64,000 nucleotides of DNA from Acanthacorydalis orientalis (GCA_034766995.1 CM068322.1:32809939-32873938); one strand, 5' to 3'; shown: positions 1 to 15,457, numbered from the stretch's first letter. Notes: generated by a model from the sequence alone, not told the origin. Translations and numbers: made by a program.

Positions 1-232
1 GTTATCATGTTTTTAAATACCGAACTTTCACAGATGAGTTCTTTTTTCATCCTACAAATCACCAAATCTTTTTCTGATTAAACAATAATCATTAAATGAT
101 TATTAATCGTTTTATATAGGAAAATCTATACTTTTTCTGTACGTTGGCGCTGTGAAGATGATAGTATCATCATCGAAATTCGCCTAAGCAGTATATAAGA
201 ATATGAATTTAGTGTCAGAACTGTATTATGCC
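1..232. mobile_element. Palindromic MITE-like family, copy cut by window start
   Basis: Shares CACAGATGAGTTCTTTTTTC, the core GAAGATGATAGTATCATCAT and the right end GTGTCAGAACTGTATTAT with the copy at 26938. Confidence 0.55.
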
Positions 233-1462
233 GAACGTATACTGTATGCAATTTATAAAAATTGCTTAGAATTGTTTCAATTAATTAACAAGTAAAGTCG
301 ACTCTTTATTTTCATTGGATTGTTAAATCACTTGAGTTATTATCTTCGACGACTAATTATGGCTTTTGAGCGATTCCAATTCAGTATTATCAACATACTA
401 CTTGAGAATGTACCGAAAACTAAAACTGATCCTTGAAGATAACTACTCCAGTGATTCACCAAGATTATGACCACTAGAACAATCCACTAACGAAACCATG
501 ACTGTAAAAGCAAACAATTATTTCTGTTATCATTTGTTCAGAAGTCAAATTTTAGTTCTTCTTGCAGATTTCTCTTCTTGTACAAAAACCCAGAATCGAA
601 TTACAATAATAGATTCTTAACTCTAAACTGATGATTTTCAAAAATGATTTTTTCTCTAATTCGATAAACCACAATTTTTATTTGACCAGAAATATTCAGT
701 ACTTGATTATTATTTAACATTTCGATCGCTAGTTTTTTTTTTAATTTTTCTGTACCTTGGTGTTCTAAGTATGATGGAATGTCTATTGAAATCTGCTTAA
801 AAATAATCTAAAAATTTCAATAATCAATTATTGGACATTTTTGTTCATGAAACAATTTGAAGTTTGTGTAGCGAATGAAAAATTGAATACTATATCTATC
901 ATCATTAAAAGTTACCACATTAAATGTTTATAAATTATCTAATATGCATGATAAATTAATAGCAATTTATCAGTAAACTCAATAATTTTCTAAACGAGAT
1001 TTATATTTATTTAACATGCTGATATTTTTAACGATAACACGTATAAATCATTTACTCAAATCGATAATTTTTCAATGTTGTTTTTTTATTATATAGGGTG
1101 ATTCATCTTAGTCTTCCATACTAAATTATTGAAAAAAAAATGTAAAAATTAAAAAAAAAATGTTATACTCCATTTAGTATTTTACTTCAATTTTATTTTA
1201 ATTTTGAGTTGAACTAAAGTACTAAATAAAAAATAACATAACTTTTCTTAACCCCTGCGCCTCTTTTTGATACTTCCATGTCGAAGCCTAAATTTAATCA
1301 ACCTATATAATGTTATTGAATGATATTGAGATTTTCTCAATAATTGAACTCACTGGAACGAAAATAAATTCAATATTCATATCTTTCTATTTATAATTTT
1401 GTATTACCTCAAGTAAAATATCTGATGCTATTTTTATATATTTTAATATTTTATATTTTGTA

Positions 1463-1464
<2 letters not shown>

Positions 1465-1498
<34 letters not shown>
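1465..1498. repeat. (AT)n microsatellite
   Basis: Uninterrupted AT dinucleotides. Confidence 0.95.
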
Positions 1499-1502
<4 letters not shown>

Positions 1503-2827
1503 ACATAAAAATATATGTGTGTGTGTGTATTTACATGTAAATATTCATACATACACAATGTATATAGCTGTGTGTGGGCGTTTGACACAAAAGCGAAACA
1601 TGCAAAAGTAAATATTTAGTTGTAAACATGAATTTAATTCAAAATGATTTACATAGAAAAACTAATTTTGTTTTAGCTAGCACCACTGAGTGTAATTGTC
1701 CTTTTGTTTACATATGTAATCGGCAATACAAATAAACGACAAAATAGCTGTTTGAATATTTGTAACGGATTTAATATAAGGACATATGTAAGAATCGTAA
1801 ATAAATGTAAAGCAAATTATACATTTTCTTGTATATGCATATCTGTTAATTTTCTCTAGATTCGCGTTAGAAATCTTATTGATTTTCTTTCTATATTTTG
1901 TAGTTTTTCATTATATAAAAAAGAATAAATTAGTGTGTATTTTTGTTGGATTGTGTTTTTTTAAAAAAAAAATAACAGAATTTCTATTAAAGTTTTATAC
2001 AATTTATGTAAGTTAATGAATATGTTCCGTCTATTTTAATTGAAAGTCAGTAAAATGAATTGAATCTGAATATTAATGCTGTATGAATCCAAAACATGTA
2101 CAATTCTTTCTTAACTTCTACATGAAACTTAATTTGATTCGAACTCTTTCTTGTCTGGAGACAATTTTGCATGCATAGAACGAAATACAATTTAGTTAGG
2201 GACGTTCAAAACACATCAAACGTTATTAAAAAATTCATAGAACGTTTCCAACTATAAACTCAACATTGTATCGTAGAACATAAGCAAACAGCATTGTCTA
2301 GTCGTATATACAAACCCCCATTCAAATCACATTAAAGGTGAAAAAAGGGATTAAAAACCACTCGACTTTTTAATTTCATATTCAGACGTTTTCTCGTTCG
2401 TGTTCGCCCGAAAAAAAATCAAGAACACTACAAATGTTATTCCGTTGAATGGAATGTCAGAACAGAGATAAAAACGATCGAGAGACGACGTCGTTGCATC
2501 CGACGTAGAATTGACGAAGTACTTTTCAAGTGAGTAATAAAGTGCGGCGTGTATTCTAAAATGTTTATTCATTATAAATTCGCGCTAACCAATTGACCCA
2601 ATTCTTTTATGTCGGCACCGGACACAAAAGGAGATCAATCTCGTTGCCTTACAGCTTTATCTGATTGATGGTTCGCGTATAAAAAATTGGTATGTTAACG
2701 TATTATTCGAAGTAGACGGTTTTTGTTCCTTGTTCTTACACTCTACACGTACTTAATGGCTAGTTTAACAATATAAATGCATAGGATGATCAATAAATTG
2801 ATCTCGGTTAGTATGATGAACGTTTTA

Positions 2828-3288
2828 CAGTTTTTTATACATTTATTCGGTCCATTTTTATAGAAAATTAGTGTTTACGGAGGAATGGAATACATTTCAA
2901 TTATCAAAATACCCCTCGTCATTTTATATAACTTAATCTATTAGGCAACTAACAAATCTCTTTCTGAAAAAAGATAATAGTTTTGAGCCGGTTTTTTCTA
3001 TATTTCATGCGTTACAACATCTTCCCCCGAAGCTGACCATATCATTCCAGTATTTTCTGCAACATTTTTTCAACTGGAATACGAAATTTATGCAATGTCA
3101 TTATGCTGATTTTCGGACACCATCGTGTTTACTATTGTTTTGTGAGTTTATATCAACTGTTGGGTCAAGATATATTTTTTTAAATGTTAAGATTTACACT
3201 TAAGAATCATAAAACGACCAGGAAATAGTTTAATTTAAAACAGAGTTACGATTGATTAAATTTGAATGCACCGAATTAATTTTGCACC
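2828..3288 (-). mobile_element. Internally deleted mariner-type element, copy 1
   Basis: Right end GCACCGAATTAATTTTGCACC (ending 3288) is followed by TA and is the inverted form of the left end of copy 2 at 21345. The body matches copy 2 base for base over most of its length. On the - strand it carries a relic of the mariner transposase start (ATG ATG, GAAAATCAGCAT). ~460 bp, so most of the ~1-kb transposase is missing; the left end is eroded. Confidence 0.7.
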
Positions 3289-3481
3289 TAAATATGTTTT
3301 CAATTTAGACTTTAGTGAAATATAATTAAATTTTTATATAAAAAATCCAAAATATATAAATGTCAATTTCTTATTAGAAATCTTTATATTTCTTTACATG
3401 ATTTTAGATTATACTTCTAAATAATGAACCCAGTTTAGATGTGTTTTAAATTTCATTAATTATTTTTTTCTTTATTATAAA

Positions 3482-3555
<74 letters not shown>
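3482..3555. repeat. (CT)n-(AT)n compound microsatellite
   Basis: CT repeats pass directly into AT repeats with one interruption. Confidence 0.95.
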
Positions 3556-3559
<4 letters not shown>

Positions 3560-6073
3560 CAAGCGGTATGTACTCGTGTGTGGTACATATTGCGTGACGA
3601 ACATAGTTTAACATTTGTAATAGAGTGTTATGTTTCTTACCGGAAGCAATATCTTAAAGTGGAAAGCGAAAATGACGAAAGGAAGAAGAGTAAAAGTTTG
3701 TTGACAGTATCGTTATGAAAAAGTTTGTTTTTTCATCTCTGTTTTGCATTGCCCGTTTCTTCTAAACATACATAACGTACACATATAAAAAAGAATGTAG
3801 ATCCATTTCTATATACTTGAGATCTACACGAGAAAATGATGTACAGTGTGTGTGTGTGTGTGTGAATGTATATAAGAGGATACTCGTTCGTTCACTCTTT
3901 CTTCGTCGTCTTTACATGGATAAAGTGTCAAAATTTTTCAAGATTTTAATTACAGCCCGCGGCTGTTTCGTCCGTTACGATAAAACCGCCATATATCTGT
4001 ACGCCGAGAGAACGTTGTTAAAATGTTGTTAGCGTCTTTAAAAGTTTTACTCGTTAAAAATACGAAAAACTGTTCTCATTTTATACACATACACACATAG
4101 AATGTTTGTATATGACGTGTATATAAATAATCTCGAGTAGAACTGGAAGATTGTTAATTATTTTTCATAAATCTGGCCAAATCCAAATTGTAAATATTAT
4201 AATTTTTCGTTTAATACGATCTGTTCAACTAAGTTAAAAAAAATATTTATAATACACATCAATATAATTTGAATATTTTTAATAAAATTGATTTAATAAA
4301 TGAAAACAAATCAAAAAAAAAATGATATTTGATAAATGAAAAAAAGTTTCAAGAAATTTCGAGTTGATATTATTTTGTTACACATAATTATTTGAATGAA
4401 TCACTGACTATTAAATTATTCAACTCGAGTAGTTTGAAGAGCGATTACGGAATGATTTTAACATTTAACAGGAAATGTACAAACTTACAGAAAAGTACTT
4501 CAGTAAATTATTAAAATATGTACCGGATATAAAACGTTAAGACTCATTCGAAACGAGCACATGTATGAAAAGTAGTTTTTAATGATCGTTAGTTATTTTG
4601 AATACCATTTTCCTTATTTAATTATCGTTCAACTTGTATCAAATATGTAAACTTTTAAATTTTAATAAGATTTTCTATCAATTTTTCTTTTAATATACAT
4701 CTACTTCTGAAATTTGTTTCGTTTATAAAAATCTACCAATTTTTTAAATGTGATGTATTTTTAATAGACTGTTTTCGAGATTAAACTTTTTTATGTATTA
4801 TTTTCATAATTCTCAGAGTGAAAACATCTATAGTGATTCTTACTATTTTTTTTCAGACTAAAATGAAGCTGATTAGTATCGGAAAATCAATGATTTGATT
4901 TTAAATGTATGGATTTTCGCTCATTATTTTTCTTTCCTGTGTTTTTTTTTATTCCTGTTATATAATTTTATGTAGCTGGATTTCTTCTGTCTTTTACATA
5001 TTTGATTCTTTTCTAACTATAATCAGATGATTTTTTTATTTCATTTCTTTCTTTCATTTCTATTTTTGACAATGAGAAAATCATCAATGTTTTCTATATC
5101 GCATATCACTCATATCTTTTTCTTTTCGTCCTTACTTTATTTTTTTATTCAAACGTATAAAATTTGTAATTAGCTACAGTTCTTCTCTGTTCTTATAAAT
5201 TCAAACTGCGGTGATTCAAACTTGTGTAAAAAAAATTTAATTTTTTGGATTCTTATATACCTGCATATTTTGAAGTTATGTTCATTCTCCCCGAGATCAG
5301 TTTGTGTATTTTCTGATAGTAACAATCTATGTAAAGATGTTAGAAAAGGAAAACGCTCGTAGAAGATACACAAAGAGTAATTTCGAGTAAAATCAACAAA
5401 ACAAATGTTTTTTGTTATTATTTTTTGTAAATACATTTATTTCTTTTTAATTATATTTAAATATTTCAATTAATCGTTAATAAGGCCCGTTTATTCCAAT
5501 TAAACTCTTTTTCTTTTCGTCGAGTTTACATCTCGCCCCAGTTCACTTACAAATTCTTAATATTCGAATAATAAATAATTCATAAAAATACACAATTTTC
5601 TATATAAAAAATCGCATAGCATTAGCTTTTCGTTTCCATTATATATCATAGAATGAAATTCCAGAGGGTAAAAAAAAATCCGCTACAAATATATTATTAA
5701 ATAAACATATTTTTATAATAAGTATTTTTTTCTCCTGGCATTCATAAAACGAATGTATAAATAAATATGTATAATGTGTATAAAATATGTATATAAATAA
5801 ATAAATAAACGGACGGATACGAAGAAACGTATATTCTACACTAATTTTTCATGTTGATTCGCGCCTGCTGTTCCGGAGGTAACAGACCGTAACAACCCGA
5901 CCATTCCATAAAAATACACCCTCAATGATTACCCACGGGTACTGAGGGTCGGTTCGGGTACAGAGACAGTCGTAGAGTCACGACGGAAAATAACAGTAAA
6001 ATCGCACGGCTCATCTAAATACATATTCTCTATCTGGCGGTTTTCTCTCACTTCTATCTGCTTTAACTTTTTG

Positions 6074-6078
<5 letters not shown>

Positions 6079-6131
<53 letters not shown>
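6079..6131. repeat. (AT)n microsatellite
   Basis: Uninterrupted; open frames of repeated Tyr-Ile across it are artefacts. Confidence 0.95.
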
Positions 6132-6138
<7 letters not shown>

Positions 6139-6531
6139 ATTACACAAATTGATGGCAACTTTTATACAAAAATTTTAACTAAAATAATTTTATATCGAAA
6201 AGATAAATAGTGAAATGTTTCACCATTTGCTGTATGAAATATTTTCATAACTCATGTATGTAATTTATGTGTGTGTGTGTATATGTATGTGTGTATATAT
6301 ATATATACATACTTATATATATATATATATATATTTATTTGTGTGCATTCACTGAAACATTTGTCACACCATTTACTGAGAGAACATGAATCATCTTTAT
6401 AATTTATTTTCATCTTTCTTCTCATATGTTCGCGTACATTTCTTTTTTTATTGTCGGTATTTATTACAAGCTTATGTACGACTCTGCATTTTTGTACTCA
6501 TCTGTGAACATTCGATAAGGATGAGTACCTG

Positions 6532-6534
<3 letters not shown>

Positions 6535-6604
<70 letters not shown>
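6535..6604. repeat. (AT)n microsatellite, ~35 units
   Basis: The longest pure AT tract in the window. Confidence 0.95.
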
Positions 6605-6616
<12 letters not shown>

Positions 6617-7171
6617 ATGACTGTCTTCAATATGTTTATATCTAACTCATTTTTTAAAAAATTTGATAAAGATTTCTGCAATTTTATCTTCAAATGTTAA
6701 CTATATTACAAAAAATGTCTGTTAATTTTATCAGTTCGTTTTGTATTATATTTTATCATTAAATAGATTGTTTGTGTGATTAAAATCTTATTATTTATCT
6801 ACATTTTAATAAGAAGTAATTTAAACCTGCGTGAAATCCATAATGGTTTAAAAATTATTATCAGTGTTTGGGCAATCGGTGTTCATAGTTATTGGCACAT
6901 CCTAAGACCTCAAATAATCATTAATTATTTGAAGTTATATAAAATGGATACTTAAACCATTTAAGACTTTTTTCTAGTAAATGTTTTTAAAATGTTTTCA
7001 TCGATTTGTAACATATATAAAAATGATGCAGAAAGAAAAACGTTTCAAGCCACAAATGTACATGAACAAAGAAGAGTTTTTTTCTAAAAAAAAAAGTAAT
7101 TAAACAGAATACACTGATTTTAATTATTTTAATTATGAAAATTGTGGTTAAATATAATTTAATTAGTAATT

Positions 7172-7214
<43 letters not shown>
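7172..7214. repeat. (AT)n-(AG)n compound microsatellite
   Basis: AT repeats followed directly by AG repeats. Confidence 0.95.
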
Positions 7215-9497
7215 GTGTTTGAAAAATGAAAACGTTTTTCAGTTCTTTTAATGTTTAATCTCAATCTAAATCAATATATTTTTCAATCGTCTTCGCTTTT
7301 TTCATGAACTAAAACTATTTAATTTTTATACAAATATATTATAAAACAAATATCAATATTACTTTAAATTAATTTATTTTTTCTGATCAAGTTATTGGAG
7401 AAAGAGCGTAATAGCAAAATTTTCGACATATTGGAATATACATATTTGATTATTAATATTGCCTGGAAGGGATTTTATTTATATTTTCGTTTTTATTTTT
7501 ATATTTCATGTGAATACAGAAAGTTATATTTTTTTCATCAACACCTTTTGTTATCACTGTTTACCGTTTCAATAAAGTTCATTTTTAAATTAATTGACTG
7601 AAATAATACGTAGGGAAATTTAAAATGTATTATTTTGACTGCAAATTATTATTTTTTAAAAAAAATGATATTTTTCTGTTTTGTTAATTAGTGACCTTTG
7701 TCCCAAAGAATATTATTAAAAATAACAACACTATCACAACATTCACTCATGATTCATAAGTGAAGTGTTTGCAAACTGTATGAAAAATGAGCTAGAAGAT
7801 AATACAAAGAAAGAGAGTTAGTGAGAAAGAGTAAGTTACACGTCTTTTAGAAATCTGAATATTTTTTTTAGTATCAATTCATTTTTTAATATCAGTGAAT
7901 TTAATGTCATTTTTGGTTATGGGACTTGAAAAATCCTGACAATACATACAACTTTGTGTTAACTTGGAAATCATTTTGTGAAAAAGTCATTAGATCTTAT
8001 CATTTCTAAATTCACTTTCGTATATAATTTTTTATATTTACTGAATTTTCTCTAAACACATTAAAAATGATTGGATCACTTGAAATACACAAACAATAAT
8101 CAATTATTGAACATTTAATTCGATTTTTTTGTGGTCTAAGACTAGTGAAAAATTATTTCTGAATATCTGTCAAATGTTTTTTTGTTGAATTATCAATTAA
8201 GTACAATTTTAGAAATTAAAAAGTATTTAAATTTGCTTGTAGATTAGTAATCGACTCTCAAATAGTAATTTCGATTAAAAATTCCACCTTTAAAAACATT
8301 GTTTATTTGAAAACAAGTTTTACTTGATAATTAGATCTGTCTGGAAGATTTTATGACAGACTAAAATATATTTTCGTCTTTTAAATTGTCTAAAATTAAT
8401 TGAAATTATAAATTTTCAAGGATTTTGCTAGATATATTATTTTAATAACGGTTGGTGTTAAATAAAATTAATCTGAAAAGAGTTGTTTAATTATTTAAAA
8501 AACGATCGGTTAGAGAAAAAGAGTAAATGTTGAGAAGAAGCTGTTGTAAATAAATAAATAAAAATGTAAATGCAATCAAATTAATCACTTAGAGAATATA
8601 GAAATACACCATAACATCAACCCGAAAGAGACTCCTTCAAGCCAGACTCGTGTTCTCACGCAGATGTTACGACACTTCTAAGGAAAGATTATCTATTAGA
8701 GCGATAAAACATTAACTGCCATTATTTCACATCTATCCAGCAAATGTCGTAAACCGATACTCGACGAGAAGCCAGTGTCCGCTTATGATAACCGGCTGCG
8801 GAAAGAGACGGCGACACCCGGTGCTTGTAAAGCTCAAGGACCGCAGCCTTTTAAAATAAGAGTCATCCGACTATAACGAATGCGCTAGTGTAGCTAATAA
8901 ATTGCTTGACAAACAATTTAATAAAACGGTTTACTATTATCTCCGCTTGTCACATATACACGCGGAAAGACAGTAATACGACACCAGATTCAATTTTCTT
9001 GACGTGTTTCTTCTTTTTCTGCGTCGTCGCCGCCGTCGACGACGTCGCCACCGTCTCCGTCGTTTCTATTTTCTCCGTCGGAAACTAAAAGCATTACTCG
9101 TGAGTGATAATGGCTGAACGTATTTGTAACCGTCATAAACGGTTCATTTTTACGACAGTGTCGGTAAATAAAATGACGGTCAACGGAGGGGCAGCAGCGG
9201 ACCGCATTAAGAAAACGCTCGATGTGCTTTCGTGCACGTATGTGTGTATGTACAATAGCGCTGCTATCTGTCTCTCTGGATTGTTGGGGTCGAGTCGATT
9301 TTCATTTATCTGAACACCATTTCGTGATTAACAGCAGTTTTTTTTTATTTTCCGACGGAATCAGAACAAGTGTAAAAATAAAAAAAATCCTTTTGTATAT
9401 TTAATTATATAAAAAATCTTATTTATCATAATTAATCATATAAGAAAAACCTAAAGCTAAATAACTGATTTATAATTTTTTATAAAATAAAACAGTT

Positions 9498-10060
9498 CAC
9501 AATACAGTCGACACTGTGACGAAATTCACTTTCACTAATGAACTCTTTTCGTCTCACAAACATGTTTACTGGTCAGGGTACATAAAAATCAGATTATTCT
9601 GTATCTTATCACTCTGGACATGATGATATCGTTTTCAAAATATACATAAACATGAATCAAAAATGATCAGTTTGTAAAAATGAATTTTATCTTCCCACAA
9701 ACTACATATTTTTTCTGATCGAAATGATCAGTAATGAATTATTAATATTTAAAATATAAAATTATTTTTCTTTTTTAAAAAAAATTAATAGTATTATTCA
9801 ATAAAGAATGTCTTTCATTTTTTTACTGTGTTAAGATGCGTGACCATTCTATGATAATTTACAAAGATATTGTGGGCTTGGTTATTAATTAATATGTCTG
9901 TTCTTCAGAATAACATGATCAAAAACGATCAATCAACTATCATAGACCATTTTTAATTGGTGCTTCTGTTTATTTTTATGTCGATACCTTTATTCTCAGA
10001 GCACCGAGGTAGAGGAATCTCTTTTTTCTGTACGTTGCCACTCTGATTGAATCGCTACAG
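9498..10060. mobile_element. Palindromic MITE-like family, composite copy
   Basis: Left-end sequence (ACTGTGACGAAATTCACTTT) appears at ~9510 and again at ~9680 (GTAAAAATGAATTTTATCTT), followed by the family core in reverse (TTTATGTCGATACCTTTATT). Probably two nested or rearranged copies. Confidence 0.45.
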
Positions 10061-12003
10061 AAATGCATACAATCAGTAACCAAAATATATCAATAATATT
10101 TTTTTGGATATTTTTAATCAGGTTTTTTTGTATTTTTTAAGGTTAAAGAAGAAATCGTTTGTGAAAATGAAACTTGTCACTACAATTTCGACAAAAGATA
10201 AATTTAATACTTTCTTAGCATAGTAAATTACTGAATTCTTATACTGAATAGTGATCATAAGTTTACTATTTTCAGTTATAATTGAAAACTGAAAACCATG
10301 ACCCTCAAACGGTCTCTTTTTAAAAAAGAAATTATATTCGAAGCAGGTCTAATTTCATTTCTATAAAGTGTATAAAATCAGTGGAATTCCCAATTGTTCT
10401 CAATCACATACATAATCATCCGCGAAGACTCTCCGCTGCTATATTTGCAATTAAGTCATATTTTATGTACATAATTACTCACATCTGTTGTGCGTTCCAC
10501 TATACGAATGTAATAAATAAACTTGGCAATTTGGTAATGGAAATATTTTACGCCGTCCCTGGATAGCGACCCTGTATGTATCTAACGGCGTCTGCGTTAT
10601 CTGCGCGATAATTTATCGTCACGATATTTATTGCCTACGGCCATTATGACCCGTCGGATGAAATAAAAATTTTTCATACTGGCCCACTCGAAATAAACGG
10701 GACGTACGTCCTGTTGTTCGCCCGCTTATCGGGCACTTTTTTACCCCGACTGAGATCGTTCGCACGTGGTCTCCCGGTGACGTGTCAAACAAAATAACGG
10801 AAATGTGTCAAACGGTGAGTTCTCTGACTGAAGTACGTTCGGCCACCCCCTTCGTCGATCTAACACTCGTTCGTTTCGCCCGATTCCGTTCTTCCCTCGC
10901 GGCGATACTTTTTTTTCATACCCCCGTTCACAATCCTGTTGTTTTACCGACTGAGAAACGATGAATTTGAGTGCTTTATGAGTTATTGTACGGATGGAAG
11001 ATTTTTTACGGGTTTTCTGGTTTATAGTTATTTATCAATTTGTTTGTAATATCGTTTGTACACTTTTTATTGTATACTGGATTTTTATGATATCTTACGG
11101 GGTTGTAAAATTAACAGATTCAAGGGTAACGCTTTAATTGGTCGATTATGTCTCTATAATGTTTTCAGTATCAATTATCGTTATATCAATAAAAGTGAAC
11201 GAATTTATTTGTCGCATTCCAGATTTCTTGTTTTTACTCCCTCACGTTTTATTGTCAAATATTTTTTTAAATTCACTATATTATTAAAAGCGTTTAAAAC
11301 TTAATGAATCATTGTTAATTGGCTAATAAATTTAATTTTTTCAAATTAATGGTTCTTTTTCTTCATAAAACACAAAATGTTCGATAAATATTTTAAAAAT
11401 CTCTAATAGAAAATCTATGTAGATTTTTCTATAATTTTTCGCTCTTAAGATCCTGGAATTACCATAAAAATTCGATAAGTAACAATCAACAATGATCAAT
11501 AATAATTTATAAAAAAATTAATCAAAAAAATGTGTTGTGGTTTGTAGGGTAAAAAAAAGTTTATTTGTATAATTAAAATAGTTATAGTCTTACAACTGTA
11601 TTGTGAATGAATTTAATGTGATTTAAAATAAATAACAAATATAAAATAAAAAAAATGAATTCGTTTTGTTAATGAAAAACTTACAACTTTATTTCATTAT
11701 TTAAATATCTACTTGTCATTCATGATTGTTCTATATTAATCTTAGAAGAAAGTTCAAAATATGCCATGACCAGAACCCTAAATTTATCTTTAAAAAAAGA
11801 AACTTATACTTAATCTCTTCGGGATTCGTACAAAACAATCGTAAAAAGGTAATTGAATATTTTGATTTCAAATCTGAAGTTAAAAATAAAAATTGTATTG
11901 AAATTAATTAACAGCTATTGGAAAAATGCTTTAAAAATGTTGATTATTCGTTTTAATAGTTTTAGAAAAAAGGGCAAAATTGATTTAATTTTCTTTAACG
12001 ATT

Positions 12004-12175
12004 TGAAAAGTCACTGTGTTTTTACAAATGAATTCTTTTCTCATCCCACACAGTACAAAAATGTTTCTGATTAAAAATGACAAATAATTGATGATTTATC
12101 ATTTTTCATTGTTTCTTATGCGCTTTTCGATAGTAGGCGTCTAGCAAGAGTACGAAGATATAGAAAAATTCGAAA
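12004..12175. mobile_element. Palindromic MITE-like family, partial copy
   Basis: Left half only: TTTTTACAAATGAATTCTTT, CATCCCACACAGTAC and CTGATTAAAAATGA match the family. Confidence 0.45.
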
Positions 12176-15100
12176 TTAAAAGTAATTTCTTAAAACCTGA
12201 TTAGAATCGGTATTAAAAAATATTTTCTCTGTCTAAACGTTGAATCTTTGATTCAAATTAAATTTGTTTTCTCAGTTAAATAAAATTATTTTAATGTTTT
12301 TGTTTGAAAATAATAATCTTTTAATACAAACACAATTGTATTTTCAATTTAAAGTTAAATTTCTAGATATCAAAAACGGATCAAATAATGAAGACACATT
12401 TTCGATTCTCATATAAATGATACCGAGTCCTCGCAATGTTCGATTTTTGAGCACGTTCTCAGTAAAAATGGAAACTATAAATCATATCTTCGAATTATAA
12501 TATTCATCGAACTCGGATACTGTTCTGTTCATGAAATTCAGAGCGAACGTTAATTATATATTTCCGAAGTAAAACTTTTCACGTTAGACGTGTGTATGAG
12601 TAATATTCGTTGCGCTCAGTCAAATGATCATCGATCAATCTGTTCTGATGTGTTGACTGGTTCAGATGCATTAATGAGAAAACGTATTCTCGAACAAGTT
12701 TACAGCTTGTACCTACAAATGTTTTCTGCAAGTTCGGTTTTAAACGTGTTCAGAAGATTTTTTCGAAAAAAATAGAGTATTTTTTAAACTTGTATTTTCG
12801 TTTGACGGCGATTAATAAATATATTCATCATGTTTTATAATAAATTTGTAAAGTTAAGGGAAGCATGATCAGATTATATTTTATATAATTCAATTATTTA
12901 TAATCATTCTTAGTATAAGAATTAAATAATTACTTTTTGTATAATTTGGTTACATTATTTGTTTAATTTCTCTATTAGTTTGTGAAAGATTTAAAAATAT
13001 TCTTATTTTTCTAATAAACATATTATCATTTGAGATTCAACTCAACACTTCTAGTTTTCTTGCTATCCAGATGTATTCAAGGAAAAAGCCATAGAATTCT
13101 TCCGATATGCAGACAAACGTTATCTCTCATCAAACTGATTTATGAGATATATTTTTCTGCATACAGGTTTACATCAGTGCATAAAATATCGTCCATGTTA
13201 AGAGGTTTCGAATTACGAATTCTATAAGATAAAGTAGGAGTTCAGTTCACGTATTGGTGGTTATTTAATTTCAAACTATTGCATCACCGGCTCTAAGTTT
13301 AAAACAACATTAAGAAAAACATTCTTTTTTATATTTTCATGTTCTTCTTGTACGATTATTGCTACTCTTAGTAAACCTCAACTTATTATAGAACAAGATT
13401 GATCTCTAATTTATAAATGTACTGATGAATGTTCTCTTATAAAATCTGTTCAGTTTGCAATGATCTGTAGCTGACAAACGGCTGTATCTCTTCTTCAAAC
13501 CAGTTTTAAGGAGTCGATTCCAAATAATCTGATTAGAAACCAGCAGATCCATTATTTCCATAAACCTTTTTTCGAAAATCACGATTTGGTTTATCTATTG
13601 GCTTGTAACTTTGGTATATTTTTCAGTTTTCTACATTTTTAGTATTCTCCAATATACCGAAATAATTTCTGAAATTTATGTATAGTTTTTTTAATTTACA
13701 CTCTACTTTGAATCGTTATTACTTAAAAATCTTCTCTTTTTTATTTTTATTTTGAATAATATAATAGGAAATCGTTTTTTAATGTTCTATATTAATATAA
13801 ATATTTTCAAGAATAAATAATACTTATTTTTATTAGTCAAATTTATCTTATATAATTGAAATGATTTATTCATTGTATTTTTTGAAGTACTGTTTAAATA
13901 ACACAAATAGAAAAATACGTATATTTTCTTTTAATATAAAAGCAAACATGACACAATAACAAAAAGATTTTTAAACAGGTAAGAGTGTATACGAGAAATC
14001 TCTTTCGAGATATTTAACGATATTAAGTTGACTTTTTTTAAAAAATATATATATACAGTAAAATCTCTGTTCCATGGACCGACAGACAGGCAGACAGACA
14101 AAAAATGTAGCTAGCAGTCATGTCTTGAATACATTTAATGGAAACATTTTATGCTAAACACGTACGTATTCGTATATAAAGTACGATATATAAGAAACTA
14201 GATAAAAAAGTAATTCTATACGAAGTCGTATAAATAAAATGAAGTATGAATCGAAATTAAATTCCGGTACGAATTCATCACTTCATTTTGATAAACGGTA
14301 AAAGCTGTGAAGTTATAAATGAACAATGGTGTTATATTGTGTTGTTTTGGAGTATGTGCCGATTTTTTTTGGTATAATATAGAAAACAATATGTTTAAGT
14401 GAAAGACAGTTCATTCATTTGGTAGCGCTAATACTTTTTTGTCATTTTGAAATTTCTATTAAGATATATTATGTCAAATATTTTTTACATACATTTTTAA
14501 ATTGTTGAAACAGCTTTAAAGTGTGCTGACACTGGGTCTGAACTCACTTTCACAAATTAATTATTTTCTTAGCTTAAAAATCATCAAGCAGTAATTAACA
14601 GTTCTAACTCTTAATTTTATATTTTACGGTTATATTTAAAATCTATTAAACTGTTTTACAATAAAATTATTTTTTCATAATCAAAAAAGTCTACACAGAC
14701 AAATAAAAAACTTGAATACAAATCAAGTATAATTTTCGAACTAAAATATCGAATTTATAAATAGAAACCAAACGACATGATATAAAAAATGGAATTATTT
14801 TCCTGCATCAAAAAAATATTGTTTTATGAACATATTTTTTATAAGTGTAATGATTTATAATTTAATAAAAAAGATTTTTTCCATTGTTTCGAACTTTATA
14901 AAAAAATCAATTGGAGCAATAATCCTGAAACATTTATCTTGAATACAAAATCGATAATTGATGTTGTATAAGCTTTAAAAATTATTATCGTCGGTATAAC
15001 ATTTTTGGAATGATTTTAAAGTAAAGCTCAGAAAATTCGAATAGCTATATCAACTCCTCCGCACACTTTTTTAATATTTTTTAGGAAAACAACGGTCCGT

Positions 15101-15457
15101 CCGCCTATCTTGCAAATAACTTGGAATGTATTTTCAACAATAATATTTGTTTTACAAACAACTTCGAGAAAAAGCGTTTCAAAGAAACTCGGTTCAGTTC
15201 TTATTAAATAAAATCAACAATAATTTCATCAAAAATCTAACATTTAGTACAATAAAATGAACGAGAAGTTTATATTCGACCAACAGTCTCAGTTTAATTA
15301 GATGTGACTACATTGAAGCACGGTAATACAGTCAGTTAGTCTTGTAGTTCTTGCTGTAAAATCTTCAAACTCTGTAGAACAAGTTACTTATTCAGTTCAG
15401 TCACAAACTATGTTACAATTGTTACGGAAACATATGTATTCGTATGTCTACAGCATG

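Noticed and set aside
5929..6700. Open frames rich in alternating Tyr-Ile
   Set aside because: Direct translation of (AT)n microsatellites; the same artefact appears at several other AT tracts.
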